This document shows positions 1 through 13,273 of a stretch of DNA of 64,000 nucleotides, in pieces; the stretch's first letter is position 1; each line of letters opens with the position of its first letter. Below the pieces are notes generated by a model. It did no database searches. It was not told the DNA's origin and saw only the letters and a program-made list of their open reading frames with translations. The translations under genes and the position numbers were made by a program. Origin of the DNA: Sympetrum striolatum (Eukaryota; Arthropoda; Insecta; Odonata; Libellulidae); contig OX388341.1 in NCBI GenBank assembly GCA_947579665.1, positions 6,996,752 through 7,060,751 of the forward strand, in the 5' to 3' direction.

Positions 1-2280
1 ATCGAATTTCTAGAGGTCCCTAATCAAGGTCAAAGACTCCCAACTTAAAACCGCTCGCCCGACTAAATCCAAAATCGCAAATTGGATTGAATTTGATCCA
101 TCAAGGCAAATCCCTTCGTTTCGAGTTGAACTTGCTGATGACCAGCAGGGGAGAAGTTTTTATAATTCAAAAACTTTGTGGTTTTAAAATAATGACAGAC
201 AAATCTGAACCCCCTCCCCCAACCAATGTCACCGCTGTCAGCAATACGGAAATGTAGATAAGGCATACTGGGCTAAGTGCATCCGGTGACACCTTGGATT
301 CTCTCCATGGAGTGTACAAACGGGCCGGCCAAACATGCGAATTGGAAAGGCGACCATCCGGAAAGCTACCGCGGTTGTCCGAAATAGCTCTTGGTAATCA
401 TATATTTTGAAAGAGAAAGCGTGACTTCGTCTCAATCCTGACAAATTTTGCACACCGGAAAGAGGTTCCGTATTAGAGGAAAATAACTTCACCGCCATTT
501 AAAACCAACAAGATTTCTTCTCCGCGAATTGCTGATAACCCCATGGAAATCGAGCAAGTCCAGGGGTACAAATTGCAATTCCACCGGGAACCGCACCAAA
601 GCAGATGGACCGGAGGGAGAAAATGGAAATCAAGCGACCTTGCCTACTGGCAACACCATAACGGACATAAGGGACTTTTCATAATCATGTTTAGGAAACA
701 TCGAAATCCTATCTTCACCATTAAATGGATAAAAATATGGAGTGGAACGCAAATGGAATTCTAAAATCGAGCTCTGAAACAGCAAGCATTTGATAACCAA
801 AATATATGTAGCCTTTGTTGCCGTTATTGATCTTAAATCCGAAAAAGCGATTCAAATTCGCGATTCTATGAGGAAGGACGATTCCGAGCTCATGGGAGGG
901 TTTCTACATTTACATTAATGCTCCGCAGGGAGTGTGAATTAGCTTAATTAACTAGCTTAATTTTCAGATTACCCCAAAAAAGAGACCAATATAGGCCATA
1001 TATTTTTGCTATAATCTCGAAAAATTTCATTGCCTGCGAGAATCACGTTCGGAGAGAGGGGGAATCACCGCATCGTGTATTTCGTTGTGTTAATCACTGC
1101 TTCAAAATTTCTCCAGTAATTTTTGTCTATCAGTTCTTTCCGTCTTATGAGTTTCCCAATCGGGTGCTCTGATCATTTCGAACTCACTGCTATCAAACCT
1201 GGAGTCTCTTTTAACGTAACTAACACCTAAATCTTGTTGTACGTGCTCCTAGTGAAAAATAAACTACCTCTGCTCGATTGAATACCTCGGAGGACGCGAT
1301 TACACAATCCCCAGAGTTGACCTAATTATGTCTTGGATGTGCAGTTTAAACGAAAAATTACTTCTGATGAGGGCACCGAAATATCTTGAAATGCTTACTA
1401 ATTCTAATCTCGTGCCACTGATTAACTTAAGCTTTTGTTCAAGGAGCGGGTATTGCTCATTGCTACACATTTTTCAAGGTTCAAACCGAGTAGCTAATCT
1501 TCACATTCGTATTTGTGCTTTAAAATTTAACTGGTAATAATAATAAATAAGCTTAACTTCCCAAGCTTGCCAAGTTAAAGTGGTTTTCGTTAAGAACTGC
1601 GGTGAGCATAGCATATTCAATTTCAAAGCAGTGCATTCACCATGTAACATCATGTTATAGATTGAATTCTTCAAAATTGCAAAAAATTCGCTGACTCCGC
1701 TTCGTTTGGTTATCTAAATCCGAAAAGCAAAGTATGGGGTCGAAAAATAAAAGCAAATGGCCAAACCGTGGGCCTTGGAACTCAGATTCAAAATTACTGA
1801 GCCTAATGTTTACACCAGTAGTAACACGAATGAATGAAGAAAGGGTCTCCATGCATTACTTTGGGCTCTGAATCATTTGACCATTCCTGTAGTAGTCGCT
1901 AGGGGCGATTTCTTCTCCGGTATGACTGGACTAACATGGGGACAATATTGTCCCGAAGGTCAATTACTTTCGGTGACTGTGAAGAAAGTCGGTCCCTTTA
2001 GGAATCGACCATTCAATATTTCGAAGGGGAGCAGCACCCCCTTCGATCCAGGATCGGCTGGTTTTATATCAGCAGGAACATTATTCCACGAAGGAAGGAG
2101 TAGAATGTCTAAATTTCCACAACTCTGTTTGCAACAGAAGTCTTAATTAGATGAGGAGAAATACTCACCCATGACGGAACGATGGTTGCGTCAATCCAAG
2201 CTCTGACTTAAATACGAAATTTTCAATTTGTGAGTATCTCTTTTATGCGACGCATAAGCTTCGTAAGAGAGCATACTTAG
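1..2280. other. Anonymous DNA, no supported gene
   Basis: Only short open frames occur here and none shows a recognisable domain, splice structure or codon pattern. A short stretch near 902-945 (a CATTTACATTA-like run, then CCGCAGGGAGTGTGAA) weakly resembles the LINE 3' ends found elsewhere in this window, but it is too short to call. Confidence 0.5.
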
Positions 2281-2281
2281 G

Positions 2282-2815
2282 GTTCCATTGAGAGTTCATT
2301 TAAGGGTAAAAATAAAGGTTATATAAAAGGGTACAAATATGGGTTTCATAAAGGGAACATTAAGAGTTTAATAAGTATAATATTAAGGGTTTTATTCAGT
2401 GAGTGTTACTGTATTTCATTTAGGGTAAATTTAAGGGTACAATTGATGGTTCCAATAAGGGTTTTATAAAGGGTTCATTAAGTGCGCAAAGGATATAATT
2501 TTGTGTTTTATTAAGGTATAATTAGGGGTATATTTAAGAATACATTAAGGGTTTTTCTATGTGATTTATTGGCCATTTCGTTTCAGAGTAAAATTTGCGG
2601 TAAAATTAAGGGTAAAAATAAGGGTTTTCTAAGGCTACATAGAGATTAAAATTAAGGGTTTTATTAAGGCAATTATGGGTTTTATTAAGGGTACAATTAT
2701 GGTTATATTTAAGTGTACATTAAGTGTTTTTGCTTAATGATTAATTAAGGGTAAAATTTACGGTACAATTAAGGATAAAAATAATGGTTATATTTAGGGG
2801 TTTTTAAGTTTATAC
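2282..2815. repeat. Degenerate AAGGGT-rich short-period repeat
   Basis: About 530 bases are dominated by variants of ATTAAGGGT followed by TTTTATT, ACAATT or AAAAT, at irregular spacing of roughly 12-25 bases. At least a dozen exact AAGGGT or TTAGGGT cores are visible, plus variants such as ATGGGT and AAGGAT. G is almost confined to one strand. It looks like an old, diverged minisatellite. It is not a canonical insect TTAGG telomere repeat, because spacing is irregular and the motif carries an extra A. Confidence 0.6.
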
Positions 2816-3573
2816 TCTCTCACGGCAAGCGTGTGAACATGGTGCCATATGATGTCTTGAAATGGGCGATGATCTTAAGTATTGGGCGATACATTTTAGA
2901 GGTACCTGTAATGGTTGGTATAGCATTTTGACTGGAATGTCAAAATAATATCGTACATTTACTTTTGGAGTTTGAGTCCGGAATAGAGCATATCATTAAG
3001 GGATCTTTCCTCTGATGGAATACCTCACGATATTCATCTCCAGAGGGATTTTATTATTGAAATGATAAGCGGAACCTGCTTCAATTTGCTCACATGGTAG
3101 CTTAATCTCAGTTCTGATTGAAATTTGGCTGGGACATAGTTCCCAATGCAACATTCAAGAATCACCCTCTTGGGATTAGTAAATCGACCGTTCATCAGGA
3201 AAATCGTCTTTTATTTATAAAATTCTATATTTGCAGGACACAAATCAGCCAACTGATATCCCACTTGGTAAAGTATTACTGCAGGAAGGGTAGAGGTTTG
3301 TATTCATGATGAATAAATAAACCGAAGTATTTTGATTTCCGCAGGAAATGTTTTTTTCTTTCGCAGGTGAAGGATTTGCTGTGCAGTAATTACATGGAAA
3401 ATGAACTCTTTGCTTGAAATTGCCTCCCTGATCGAAGTTTGTTTGGCCCAGAATCACTTCTTGTTTAATTATTGTTTTTCTACCCAACCTTTTTGCCTGG
3501 CGAAAGGTTCTCCTCTTTCCCACTCCTTGCAGAAACATTTATGGGTCAGCTTGGAACTGTTTCAGCCGGGTGA

Positions 3574-4160
3574 TTGAAGAATATTGGAACATGGGTAAGA
3601 TGTGCTGCTGATGATATATTTTGCATTTGGAACTCAGTAAATGTTCTTCAGCTCATTCCATTCTCCTTCAGATTCGTCATCGAACACGAACAAAATAGCT
3701 ACTTACTTTATTTGGACCTCACCCTTTCTATGAATAATAGCAATATTGAATTTTCTGTTTGCCATCTAGTTCACCTTAACTTCCCATCGAAACAGCATCA
3801 GTTTTTAAACGAACTAAACGTAATTAAACAAATTGCAGTGGAAAACGGATTCTCATCTAAAATGATCGATTCCTTCCTAAATAATAAGAATCGGAAAATG
3901 GCGCTCTCTCTAATCTTTTCCATTCCCCCCATTGCCTTTATCTTTATTCAAACCACGGTGATTTAATTAACCATCCTTACGTCCATTAAGTAATAGAATT
4001 GTTCTCCTTAAGTTCAAACTGAAGCTTGCTCTTTATATCCCAAAACACATTGGAAATATTTTCTCTAACAGTGAAGATGTTTCACCCCCAGACTCAAACT
4101 CTGGTATGTATAAGTTGCTTTGTGGGGACTGTGAAACAATGTACAAGTAGGAATGTTAAA
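3574..4160 (+). pseudogene. Penelope-like retroelement fragment (end of RT, start of GIY-YIG)
   Basis: The frame beginning near 3580 encodes a reverse-transcriptase tail of Penelope type: an ADDIFCIWN box (family YxDD position), then YLDLTL (family FLDLxI), then FLNELNVIKQIAVENGF, matching the segment that follows the RT fingers in this family. In another frame, 4101-4151 reads SGMYKLLCGDCETMYK and then a stop. This is the opening of the GIY-YIG endonuclease that Penelope-like elements carry at their C-terminus. The 5' part (main RT motifs) and the rest of the nuclease are missing or unreadable, and the frame shifts between the two parts. Two better copies occur in this window (17.9-20.3 kb and 55.6-58.0 kb). 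It is a dead, 5'-truncated copy with no function expected. Confidence 0.75.
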
Positions 4161-5800
4161 TTTAGGGCTACGTGCTCTATCTTTCCTCAAAACCAACAGC
4201 AATTCGCAATTTGCTCATTATATTATTTAAAAAAATCATTATTCCAATTTTAAATGTTTTTCCTTGAACAAGTATATTAGAATCCGTAAACTGGATTTAG
4301 ATGACGGAAATTCTTTGACATCCGCAATTTCCTTGCAGGAACAATCTCGGCTGTTGCACGTCACTGGCTTCCACTGACAATTACCAACATTCATTTTGAT
4401 GGAATCGCTAAGTTTTTCATCGAATCATTTTCTAATTCACCCCCAAGATTAGTAGGATGGTTTGCTTAAGTTTGAGATAAATCTTCAAACCTGTATCTGG
4501 GCTCACACAGAACAATTAGCTAGACATCCAGTCTCTACTGCAGCATCCACAACTGCTTAAGACCAGTGGACCAGTAAAGAAATGGACCTCCACGAAGTAC
4601 CTCGAAGCATCTGCAGCCAGCGAAAGAGTGGTGAGTTGGGTTTGGTAACGTCCTCAGCTTCTCAAAGCGAGATGAGGGGACAAAAGGATTGGAGCAAAGA
4701 TAAGATTCTGCAGTGATTTATGAATTGAAGTGTCGGGCATCTCCATAATCACGGATGGCTAAAGAAATTGTTTTTAAGATCCCAATCGTCTGTCAAGAAA
4801 GTATGATTTGAAATAGTGTGCGAATGGAGGAGGTCGGGATTCGCTTGATTATAGATTCATATAAATTTCTGAATATATGTCTTTATTATTTTTTTGCTTC
4901 AGAAACTCATTTTGAAACAATGAAAATGACAACAGAGGAGTGAAACCGCCGTTTCCTAAATTCGTTAACAAGGAATAAATTCTCAAAACCTCCTCTGATT
5001 GATGATTCCGCTTTAGAATAAAGTAGTGATCCGTGTGCCTGCCTATACCAGACACCGGAATTACGTCGTTAAAGTAATGAAAGATGGAGTAACCTATTAT
5101 GTAGAAAGGTGAAGCAATTGATCGGGAAAGACATTAGTGATGGAATGGCAAAAGTTAACAAGAGAAATCACTTATCCAGCCAGCATAAGGTGACGATAGA
5201 AAGAATATGTTGAGCATTTGTCCGGGAAGAACATGAAACATAACATCAAAGATTTAGAATTGAAGGCAGTAGTAGAACAGGAAAATGTTGTTAACTGGTG
5301 TAAATTTAAGTGTTGTGACTACACCCCCTGCCCAAACATCTCCAGACAATGAAGACGGAGCATTACGTTTTTTAATTAAAACTTTGAGGAGACGTCCATT
5401 GGTTTGTCCTTTTCGTTTATTTCTTATTTTTATATTTTATTTCATATTTTTACCATTACACACCATCTCATGTTTTTATTACTATTTATGTTCTTTTTTG
5501 ATTAATATATTTTTAAATGTTTTCAATTTATGATTTTAATTTATATATTTTCATAGTTTTTTTTATGATTTCAATTTTTTTTTTCTTATCTTCAAAACCA
5601 ATGTTAATACGATGAATTTTAATTCATTTCAATTCAGTTTTTTTGTTTATCGTTATTTAATTTCTTACCACCTTTCCCTCAGAATACCAAATATTAAATG
5701 GAGATATTTATTTTCAATTTTTTCATAACGTTGATTAACATTCAGATGTAAATGGAACAAACATAGCAAATAATTTTGTAAGTCAACAAAGTATTAAACT
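4160..5800. other. Anonymous, partly T-rich DNA
   Basis: No gene is supported. About 5400-5700 is strongly T-rich low-complexity sequence on the plus strand. The rest shows no motif I could place. Confidence 0.45.
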
Positions 5801-5805
5801 TCCTA

Positions 5806-6312
5806 GTGCGTACGCTTAGGAAATCAAATAAGAATGTTAAGGAGGCTGCGTACGAATCATTTGCTCCAATCTTGGAATATGGTTAATGCCTATGGGACCC
5901 GCATGAGGTAGGTTTAAAGCGAAAAATAGAAAAGGTACAGAGAAAGACGGCAAGATTTGTCTTAGGCAGATATGCAATATTAGCGTTACTCAGATGCTAG
6001 GAGAATTAGGTTGGGAAAGTTTAGAGAATCGAAGATCAAAGAAAAGGCTAGAGCTACGTTTTTTAAAGTATACACAGGATTTAATTTGTTTGAGGAATTA
6101 TCAAACATAGTCACTATGGCAAAATGTGTGGCAGAAAAGACCTTAGACATAAATTTAAATTAATAAAACAGCGAACAAATGTTTGTAAAATCTCCTTTCT
6201 AAATCTTTCTATTACAGATTGGAATGATTTGCCTGCAGTAGTCTTGGAGCCCTTCCCAAAACTTCATAGGGAGTTTGTAATAAGATTGGGTAAAAATATT
6301 AAGGACGAGTGA
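5806..6312 (+). pseudogene. Non-LTR retrotransposon, C-terminal end of RT polyprotein
   Basis: Translation from 5806 gives the typical post-RT region of CR1/Jockey-type LINEs: AYESFAPILEYG, a stop, CLWDPHEVG, then KIEKVQRKTARFVLGRY. A frame change follows, then MLGELGWESLENRRSKKRLELRFLKY (given here in overlapping pieces of the frame). The stretch ending at 6312 contains the conserved terminal TDWNDLPA box. Stops and frame changes show it is dead. The RT catalytic domain and endonuclease lie upstream in an intact element and are absent, as expected of 5' truncation. The stop at 6310-6312 probably corresponds to the natural C-terminus. Confidence 0.75.
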
Positions 6313-6590
6313 GCTTTACGTTGACGAGTACAGTTGGAGTATTGGATTGCCTGGTATGGTGATGTACGGTGGGGACTTGTCCCCGGGACAGCTACGGTAG
6401 CCCTGAAGATCTACTGGGAACCCTGAAAAAACTTGTATTATGAGGGAAGAGAAGTATTTTATTTGATACATTTTATTATGTACAGATAGGATATATGTAT
6501 GTATAATATATGTGATATGTGTTGCCACCGGACGATCAGTCCAATTGTGATATTTTTGTAATGATAATAATAAATAAATGAAGGAGATGA
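6313..6590 (+). repeat. Probable 3'UTR and tail of the preceding LINE
   Basis: Directly downstream of the LINE C-terminus. It ends in TAATGATAATAATAAATAAATGAA-like simple sequence near 6557-6582, a common tail form for non-LTR elements. The exact end is uncertain. Confidence 0.45.
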
Positions 6591-6725
6591 GGGCAGAGGG
6601 AGGGGATGAGGGTAGGGGGAGGAATGACATATTATTTGCGTTATCTATTAACTTTCGCCGGACTGTTAATAGGGAATTCTTTTTAAAAGTGAATGATTTT
6701 GCTTTACCGGAGAAAATGAAACGTT

Positions 6726-6832
6726 AGAGCCTGTCAGTGCAAGAAACCGGCTTTCACTAAATGTTCTCACTGCAGATCGTTTTTGTGTTTTCAGTGCTTT
6801 TATGATAAATATCATCCAAAAGACTGCAATCT
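6726..6832 (+). pseudogene. piggyBac-type cysteine-rich domain fragment
   Basis: The frame from 6726 reads ACQCKKPAFTKCSHCRSFLC and continues FQCFYDKYHPKDC. The cysteine spacing (CxC, CxxC, CxxC, then a YH pair and C) resembles the C-terminal zinc-binding domain of piggyBac transposases, which binds the transposon ends. No catalytic DDE_Tnp_1_7 region is recognisable upstream, so only the tail survives. A different zinc-finger protein is possible. The match rests on spacing and the general pattern. Confidence 0.4.
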
Positions 6833-6969
6833 ACAAGGTGATGATGGAAAGAATCCTTTGAGCAATTGTCAGGGAAATATACACGAAACATACCAGGGTA
6901 AAAATCAATGGTGTGGGCCGTTACTTGGTTATATTACAATCGGTAGCAGGTACGTCCAGCTTAATTAGC

Positions 6970-8390
6970 TGCTGATACCAGCGTAGATTAAGAATTGAAG
7001 CAAGGATTGGGACAGAACGAAATTGTAACTTAGATATCTTAGATTGCAATTGTGATATTCCAGTTATTTTCATAAGAATCTGGAGGACAAGGAACAGAAA
7101 TGTTTCCTACATTAATGTAGAAAAATTACGATGAGATTGACCAGAGGATATTGACATGCCTATCCGATTTCAGATACAAATACAAGATGAACGTCGGGAT
7201 TATCGTTCAATTAAATTAATATCTCACGCGGCAAAAGGGTTTCTAATGGTCCTTAATGGTCGGATTTAAGAATTAATTAAAGGGAAAATCTGAGAAAACT
7301 CGATTTTTAGATGGGGAAGGGAATTTGGGGTAATGCGGGTACTTGCCGAAGGAATCTTAGGATTTGAGTATATACGGGAATGCTTTGTCGATTTTGAAAA
7401 GATATGCGATAGTCAATTGCCAAAACTGGTGGGAATAAAAAGGAAAATTGCGTTGGACTGGAGAGATAGGAGGCTAGTGCAGAATTGGAATAAAATCAGC
7501 CTAATAGTTTTATAAAGAATCTTAGGTGAAAAGGCGATTCTCTTATAATATGACAACGAATTTCGCCTTTATATCAAGGAGTTTTTATATGACCGAATCC
7601 CGCTCGTGAGCATCTGATCAAAGATACGTTGTAATAACCTGTATAAAAAAGATATTGTGTTGTTTTGAAAACGTGTAAAGGGTTTTGTCATGGATTGAAT
7701 GAAAGTCATACATAATGGTGTCATAATAAGATGATTGTGGAAAGTAGGGAGTGAGATGGGATTTGCTTTTGTAATGAAGGTCTGATGATAACTTTAAAGC
7801 ATATGTTGAATATGAGGGGCAAGTAACATTATCACCCAGAGAAGAATACAAATTGAAATTTATGGGAAGCAATTCTTGATAAATGAGACTGCCATAAAAT
7901 ATAATCAAATGTTCTTAGTGAATTGAATACTTAAAAAACATTGTTAATTCGAGTATAAGATATTTAGATACTAGTCTGTTATTATTGGATACCGAAAAAG
8001 AATGCCAAGTGAATAGCAGGTAGTATAAGTAAAAAGAGATAAATAAGAAATAATGAGACGTAGAAATTGCCACTCGAAGACGTGAAGGTACGGCAAGGAG
8101 GGTAAGTAATCATTAAATGCCTGCTTGAGTCGCAGCTAACGCATTTTGGATACTATGCTACTCTTAGGTCGAATTCAACAGTGCTGTGGTAAGTGGACAT
8201 GCGTCTCTAAATATCCTGGTCTATGGCAGGGGTTGCAGACGGGCTTCTGTATAATAATCTTGGTGGATAGATTTATATAAAATTGATAATCATTTGTTAG
8301 TAATGCTCCGTAAGAAAAGCATGTACAATTAAGTAATTGCGCAATTATCCCGTTGGTGTAGAAATTTTATAAGAGGGTCAGTGGTCTATT
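6970..8390. other. Anonymous DNA
   Basis: No domain, repeat or splice structure could be supported on either strand. Confidence 0.4.
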
Positions 8391-8395
8391 ACATC

Positions 8396-9115
8396 TACAT
8401 TACCCTACAAGCCGCCTTTCGGAATTTGACGGGGTGTAAGCACCAGTGGAATCTATACCACTTCCTTAATCGGTTATTGTCGCGTATCGTATGCGGAAAG
8501 AAAGAATTTTTTAAAACTATTCGTCCTAGCATCTATTTCTCTTAACTTACGCTCATCGGATCGACCGAGGTAGCAGGGGGGTTGCATGATTCTGAAAGTA
8601 TCTTCCGCAAATTAAGTTTCCCTGAATTTATTGAGCAATCGCAGCCTAGCTTCCAATCTCCTTTCTTTCAAGGATTCTTAACCTATGTCTGAGAACATTT
8701 CTGTAACGCTTGCTTTTTTTATCGTAGCATTTGTTTAAAAAACGAACCGCTTTACGCTGCACTTTCTCGAGTACACGTTTCATCCTTCGGATTCCATATA
8801 CTTGCCGCACATTCCAGAACGGGTCTGACCAAGGTAAAATAACATCGCTGTCTCACCTTTTCATCGCATTTACCTACAATACGCTTTACAAAGCCTAGCC
8901 TTTTACTTGCTTTGCCGCAGATTTTTCGAATACGCGTGCTCCAATTTAAGTTATTAGTAATGTTGATCCCGAGATATTCAACTGAATCTACTACTTTTAT
9001 ATTAATTCCATTTATTTTGAACGGGTGATTTCTACGAATTTTTTTTTCGAAGAAAGTAACTACGGAGCATTTACCTACGTTATTTCTAATTCCCATTTTT
9101 CGCACCACATAACAT
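8396..9115 (-). pseudogene. Non-LTR retrotransposon, 3' third (RT tail, C-terminal domain, 3' end)
   Basis: Minus-strand translation from about 9108 gives the canonical LINE segment after the RT palm: KCSVVTFF, then INGINIKVVDSVEYLGINIT, NNLNWSTRI and YFTLVRPVLECAASIWNP. Below 8752 the frame changes, but KNSFFPHTIRDNN (the terminal conserved box) and the 3' end remain readable down to about 8396. The 3' terminus carries GGTGCTTACACC, the same kind of hairpin seen at three other LINE ends in this window, then a short ATGTAG tail. It is 5'-truncated and frameshifted, so inactive. CR1/L2/Jockey-like affiliation is inferred from the domain order only. Confidence 0.8.
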
Positions 9116-12100
9116 TTATTTTTATACCAAAAATGTCATACATTCTTCTTTAAACGTTTCGGAAATATTTCTATAAGAATGCACGTATTTTTATTACCGC
9201 TTGCAGGCACAATTTTGTCGGTCAATTATTTCCAATTTAAGTTTCCAAATGAAGCTAGGCCTACTGCCAGAAATAGCTAAGTGCATGAGTTATAAACAAT
9301 GTCAAAAGGGTTTTAAACATTGAGGGTGTCCGCCAACCTGTAAAACTCATGGAATTCGAATCCTCAGGAGTACTCGATAAATTTGTCTGGTATCCTGGAA
9401 AATAGATATTTTACTCTGTTTTACTAAATTTCTAACTACGGCTCTTGTTTTTCGCTCCGTGTCAGTTCAGTAATAGTTCCCCTGAAAGGAAGAAACGGTT
9501 CGATGACAGCGTTGCCGTGACCAATTTATAGCTCATAATACGTAACTCCTTTCTACGAACTAGTTTAACATTTTGGCAATATTGCAAATACGCAGAATTG
9601 GACCGTACGGAGTCGAAGTTTAGGCATGAAAAACAGTGAATAGAGCATGATAAGAATTTGTTTTCCACTTAGGTGGATTCGATCATTAGTTGGCTTCGCA
9701 GTTTGTAGTTGGACTTTCTCAGTGCGTTTTAAGAGTTGTCCTCATTGAACATATAGGTATTAACAGTTTTCCCCTTCAGAGACTTCCCTCACTATTCAAT
9801 ATTTCTTCGTGCATTCCAGGGATATATTGAGAAAGTAATTTAACCATTAATACCTGGACATTAAAAATTTTAAAACTCTGAACTAAGTATTCGAGTATCG
9901 AAGTCAACTTTAAGTCACAGTCGATCGATACTGTCATGGCGTTTTAAGAGTGTAAACACCGCAAGGGAGATGGAATTGCTAAATAGATTGCTCTCCAGTT
10001 TGGTATTATTCCGTTGCTGATATTAAGATCGAGAGGACTCTTACATGTTATACAGCCTTCCGAGCACGTTTTAACTTCGTTGAAGTTCAACTATTTCCGT
10101 TCTTTATCGCAGCCCGTTTTTAAGTAAAACAAGAAGTTTCTCCGATATGTTATAAATCTCTCTAAAGTGCTGCACCATATTTTGCTTGTATATTAACCTC
10201 TCAAGAAGTCTTCGAATTGTTCTTAAATACTGTGCCATTTTGAAACACTTAGCTTTCCAACTAATTATGTGGTTGTTTCTTCCGTCTCGTAAAGGTTTGT
10301 TAAGAACTGCTGTAGGTAGCGGACTGTGATTGTTGTTCTTTGTTGCACTTAATTGGTAAGCAGAGCAAATGGTTATCCGAAATTTTGATAGATACTACTG
10401 TCTCTCTAAATTATTATCCTGTTGAAGCAAGTACCATGTCTATCAAAGTTATCAGTTTGAATAGCAACTGCGAAGCAATCTATGAATTTTTCTTGAACAC
10501 TTTTTAATCTTATATTCATTGTGAGTCATTATTTATATAAATTGTACAATTTGCATACCCTGCTTAAATAAATGAATCTGATAGTACCTATGAGCCGCCT
10601 TATTCCACTAAGTATACCTTGCCAATGCGAAGTATTTGAGTACTTTAACAGCTTACTTGAAATAAAAAAAACTGTACCAGGATTCGTGTCCAAGGATTTC
10701 GCTTGGAAGAATGTGATTCCAGAATAAAAAGACTCAACCCTATTTCTCGAATAATGTGACTAGGAAATACAGGAAGAGATCGGAAATGGTATGTAAAAAT
10801 ACTTTCGATATAAAGTGGTTGATCTTTCTTACATCACAGTTCACTTGGCTCCTGCCAGTTTGCTAAAAATGTGTGGCCTTTAATTAAAAAGTAATAAATT
10901 TGTTTATTCCAAATAGTTTAATCAGAGATTGAATCCCGAAAAATCGATGGAATTCTATGATTGATTGTGACAAAGATTATGAGTAACTCAACAAATTTGT
11001 CATTGTCCAGCAAATAAAATCAATTAGATTAATAAAATGTACATAAGATGCATGATAAATTTCGTTTTATATTTAACCAAGAAACCCGAAAATGGTGTAA
11101 ATTTCTATAGATTGACTTCAGTTATTGTTCTTATTTGAGCCTATAATTCCTGCCAGTATTATATTGTTGGTAAAATGTGTTTAAGTGACTGGGGATAATT
11201 TCTCGATGACTGTTTGAGATTACGCTTATATTCACTTGATAAATTCGGGTAAATTACATTTTCAGAAGATACAATCAACCATGGTATCTTGCAACCTTGC
11301 TGCTACTTTGCTAGATCTATTGAGCATAAATTAAGAGAAATAGATGCTATGTCAAGTAATTTTAACAACCAATTAGCCCCTCCTTCTGCAAAAAAATGAG
11401 CAATAGTAACTAAGTTAGGAAGTAGTTGAGACAACTGTTGTTTACACCCCGTGCCACATACCAAACATGTTGATGTACGCAAATAAACTGGATTGCTATT
11501 TATCAGGGCACTTTTTATAAATTCATTGACATGAATTCAGGATTTAAAATGATTCTTCTGAGGTGAAATCTGCTGTAACCCAATGTTCTCAGTGAGGAAA
11601 GAAAATTTGTCTGTTTTCCACAAAAAAATATTGTATAACCCGATTTTGGTATATTGACATTCAAATATAATTGGTATAATATCTATTTACTGTGAGTTCA
11701 AGCTTCCTTTCAGTTAATGAAAATTGACTGTTGCCAAAATTAGGCCAAGAAAATTAAAAGTACTGCTTTTTATTTAGCATTGACAAAGCTGTCTGTTGAT
11801 TTCCATCAGGATAATAGATGCAAGAAATATGTTTTTATTCAGTGAAGGGTTACTAATGTTTCTCCTCTTTACTTTGTTCTTTGCACACAGCTGCTAATAT
11901 TTGTCTGAATGGTATACTCAGCAGTATAATCGATATTTTCTCTTAGATCTTATAAAATGTCCAACTAAGCTGAATCCTATACACTCAATCAAATTTTGTC
12001 TGTTAATCATTAAAAGTGTGCTTATAGTCTAGAGATCAAGGGTAAGAAAGTGTCCATAATTTGGAATTAGTTTTTGTGTTTTATGATGTATGTTTTGCAA

Positions 12101-13207
12101 CCCTTAACTAATGGAAATAAAAAGAAAATAAACATTTAAAGTATTGCAAAAAAATGCTATAGAATGAAAATATTTTTTAATTTTGCCTTTGTATGGCATT
12201 TATATAAACTAATTTCACCGATTATTTCCGTTTTATTTTTTTTCTTAATCAATTAATGAATTCAAGTCAGAAATGGAATTTTCAATGGGAATCCTTTGAC
12301 TCATGTGGAGTTGAGATATAAACTATGAGGTACTTAAAATGTAGTCAGTTCTCTATGCATGAAATAGTTATTAACCTTTTATGCTTGAAAGTTGGGCTAT
12401 ATTTGGTTATTGAGTTACAGGCAAAAATACTAATGCAAATTGTATGTAGGTGATTTCCACAAACCCAAAGCATATCTGTATTGTGGGTGAACATTAATCT
12501 GGAAATTATTCGTAAACATATGCATTATATCAACTTTAAGATGTTGATTACAGAAATTAAGGTTGAATAACATAGCTAATTATCTAGGATAATATTTTTT
12601 TAAGCTGCATGCATTTTGAATCGGGTTAAGTTTATTCAGCTTCATTCTATTGGCCTAAACTAAATATCATGATGAAAGAAAGTAATTTAAATTTTTAAAG
12701 TAAGTTCCTACATCAAAATATGGACTTCTTATATGCTTAAAGTGAGTAAATTAACCAAAAATGTGAATTCTCTTCTTATCCCAAAATCTGTACTATTCCA
12801 TTGAATACTATTCTGTGGAATTGTGCCATTTTATGGTTTAGTTTTAACAGAATGTTGTGTTTTTTCCCCTCCTTTCTAATTTTGTGATTGAAATTTTTGA
12901 TTAAACATCAAATACCACAAAGTGATGATTCACTTTGAGAATCAGTCTAAGTTTAAATAATCGTTTTTTAACATAATTCCAAGATTAACTTAATCATCAC
13001 AGTAACTATTGATCATGTATGTGGTGTGCCAGTTCTCTCTCTTTTATTTTCAATCGTGGAACCTAAACTAAATAGGATAAAAAAAATATTGACTTGCTAC
13101 CTCCTATGAAAAGCATGCACATCTTATAATATTTAGTCTTTAGTCACAACTTTCCTTGGTGTTTTTATGATTCATTAATCTGTGACATTAATTGAACATT
13201 CTTTTCT
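9116..13207. other. AT-rich DNA, probably upstream intron of the syntaxin gene
   Basis: No exon, transposase or repeat was found. It lies immediately upstream of a syntaxin exon whose acceptor polypyrimidine tract ends at 13207, so at least its 3' part should be intron. I looked for the N-terminal syntaxin (Habc) exons here and did not recognise any. Confidence 0.45.
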
Positions 13208-13211
13208 TTAA
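13190..13211 (+). promoter_or_regulatory. Stranded polypyrimidine tract of a split 3' splice site
   Basis: The bases up to the left TTAA (13208-13211) read CATTCTTTTCT. Joined through a single TTAA to the bases right of the piggyBac (CAG then CC of the exon), they make TTCTTTTCTTTAACAG, a textbook acceptor. In the present sequence the tract and the AG are 3.46 kb apart. Confidence 0.75.
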
Positions 13212-13256
13212 CCCTTAACCAGTGACATGCAATTTTTGTCACACTAATAGTGACAT

Positions 13257-13273
13257 GCGGTCTGGGAGACCGC
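13257..13273. repeat. Subterminal hairpin, left end of piggyBac
   Basis: GCGGTCTGGGAGACCGC: a 7-base stem with a 3-base loop. The same hairpin with a different loop occurs at 16468-16484 and 16639-16655 in the same element. These may be transposase-binding repeats (inference). Confidence 0.8.

Noticed and set aside
1877..2146. 89-codon plus-strand open frame
   Set aside because: No domain, neighbour or splice support. Composition is like the surrounding DNA.
2282..2815. Interstitial telomere
   Set aside because: Insect telomere unit is TTAGG in tandem. Here spacing is irregular and the core is TTAAGGGT.
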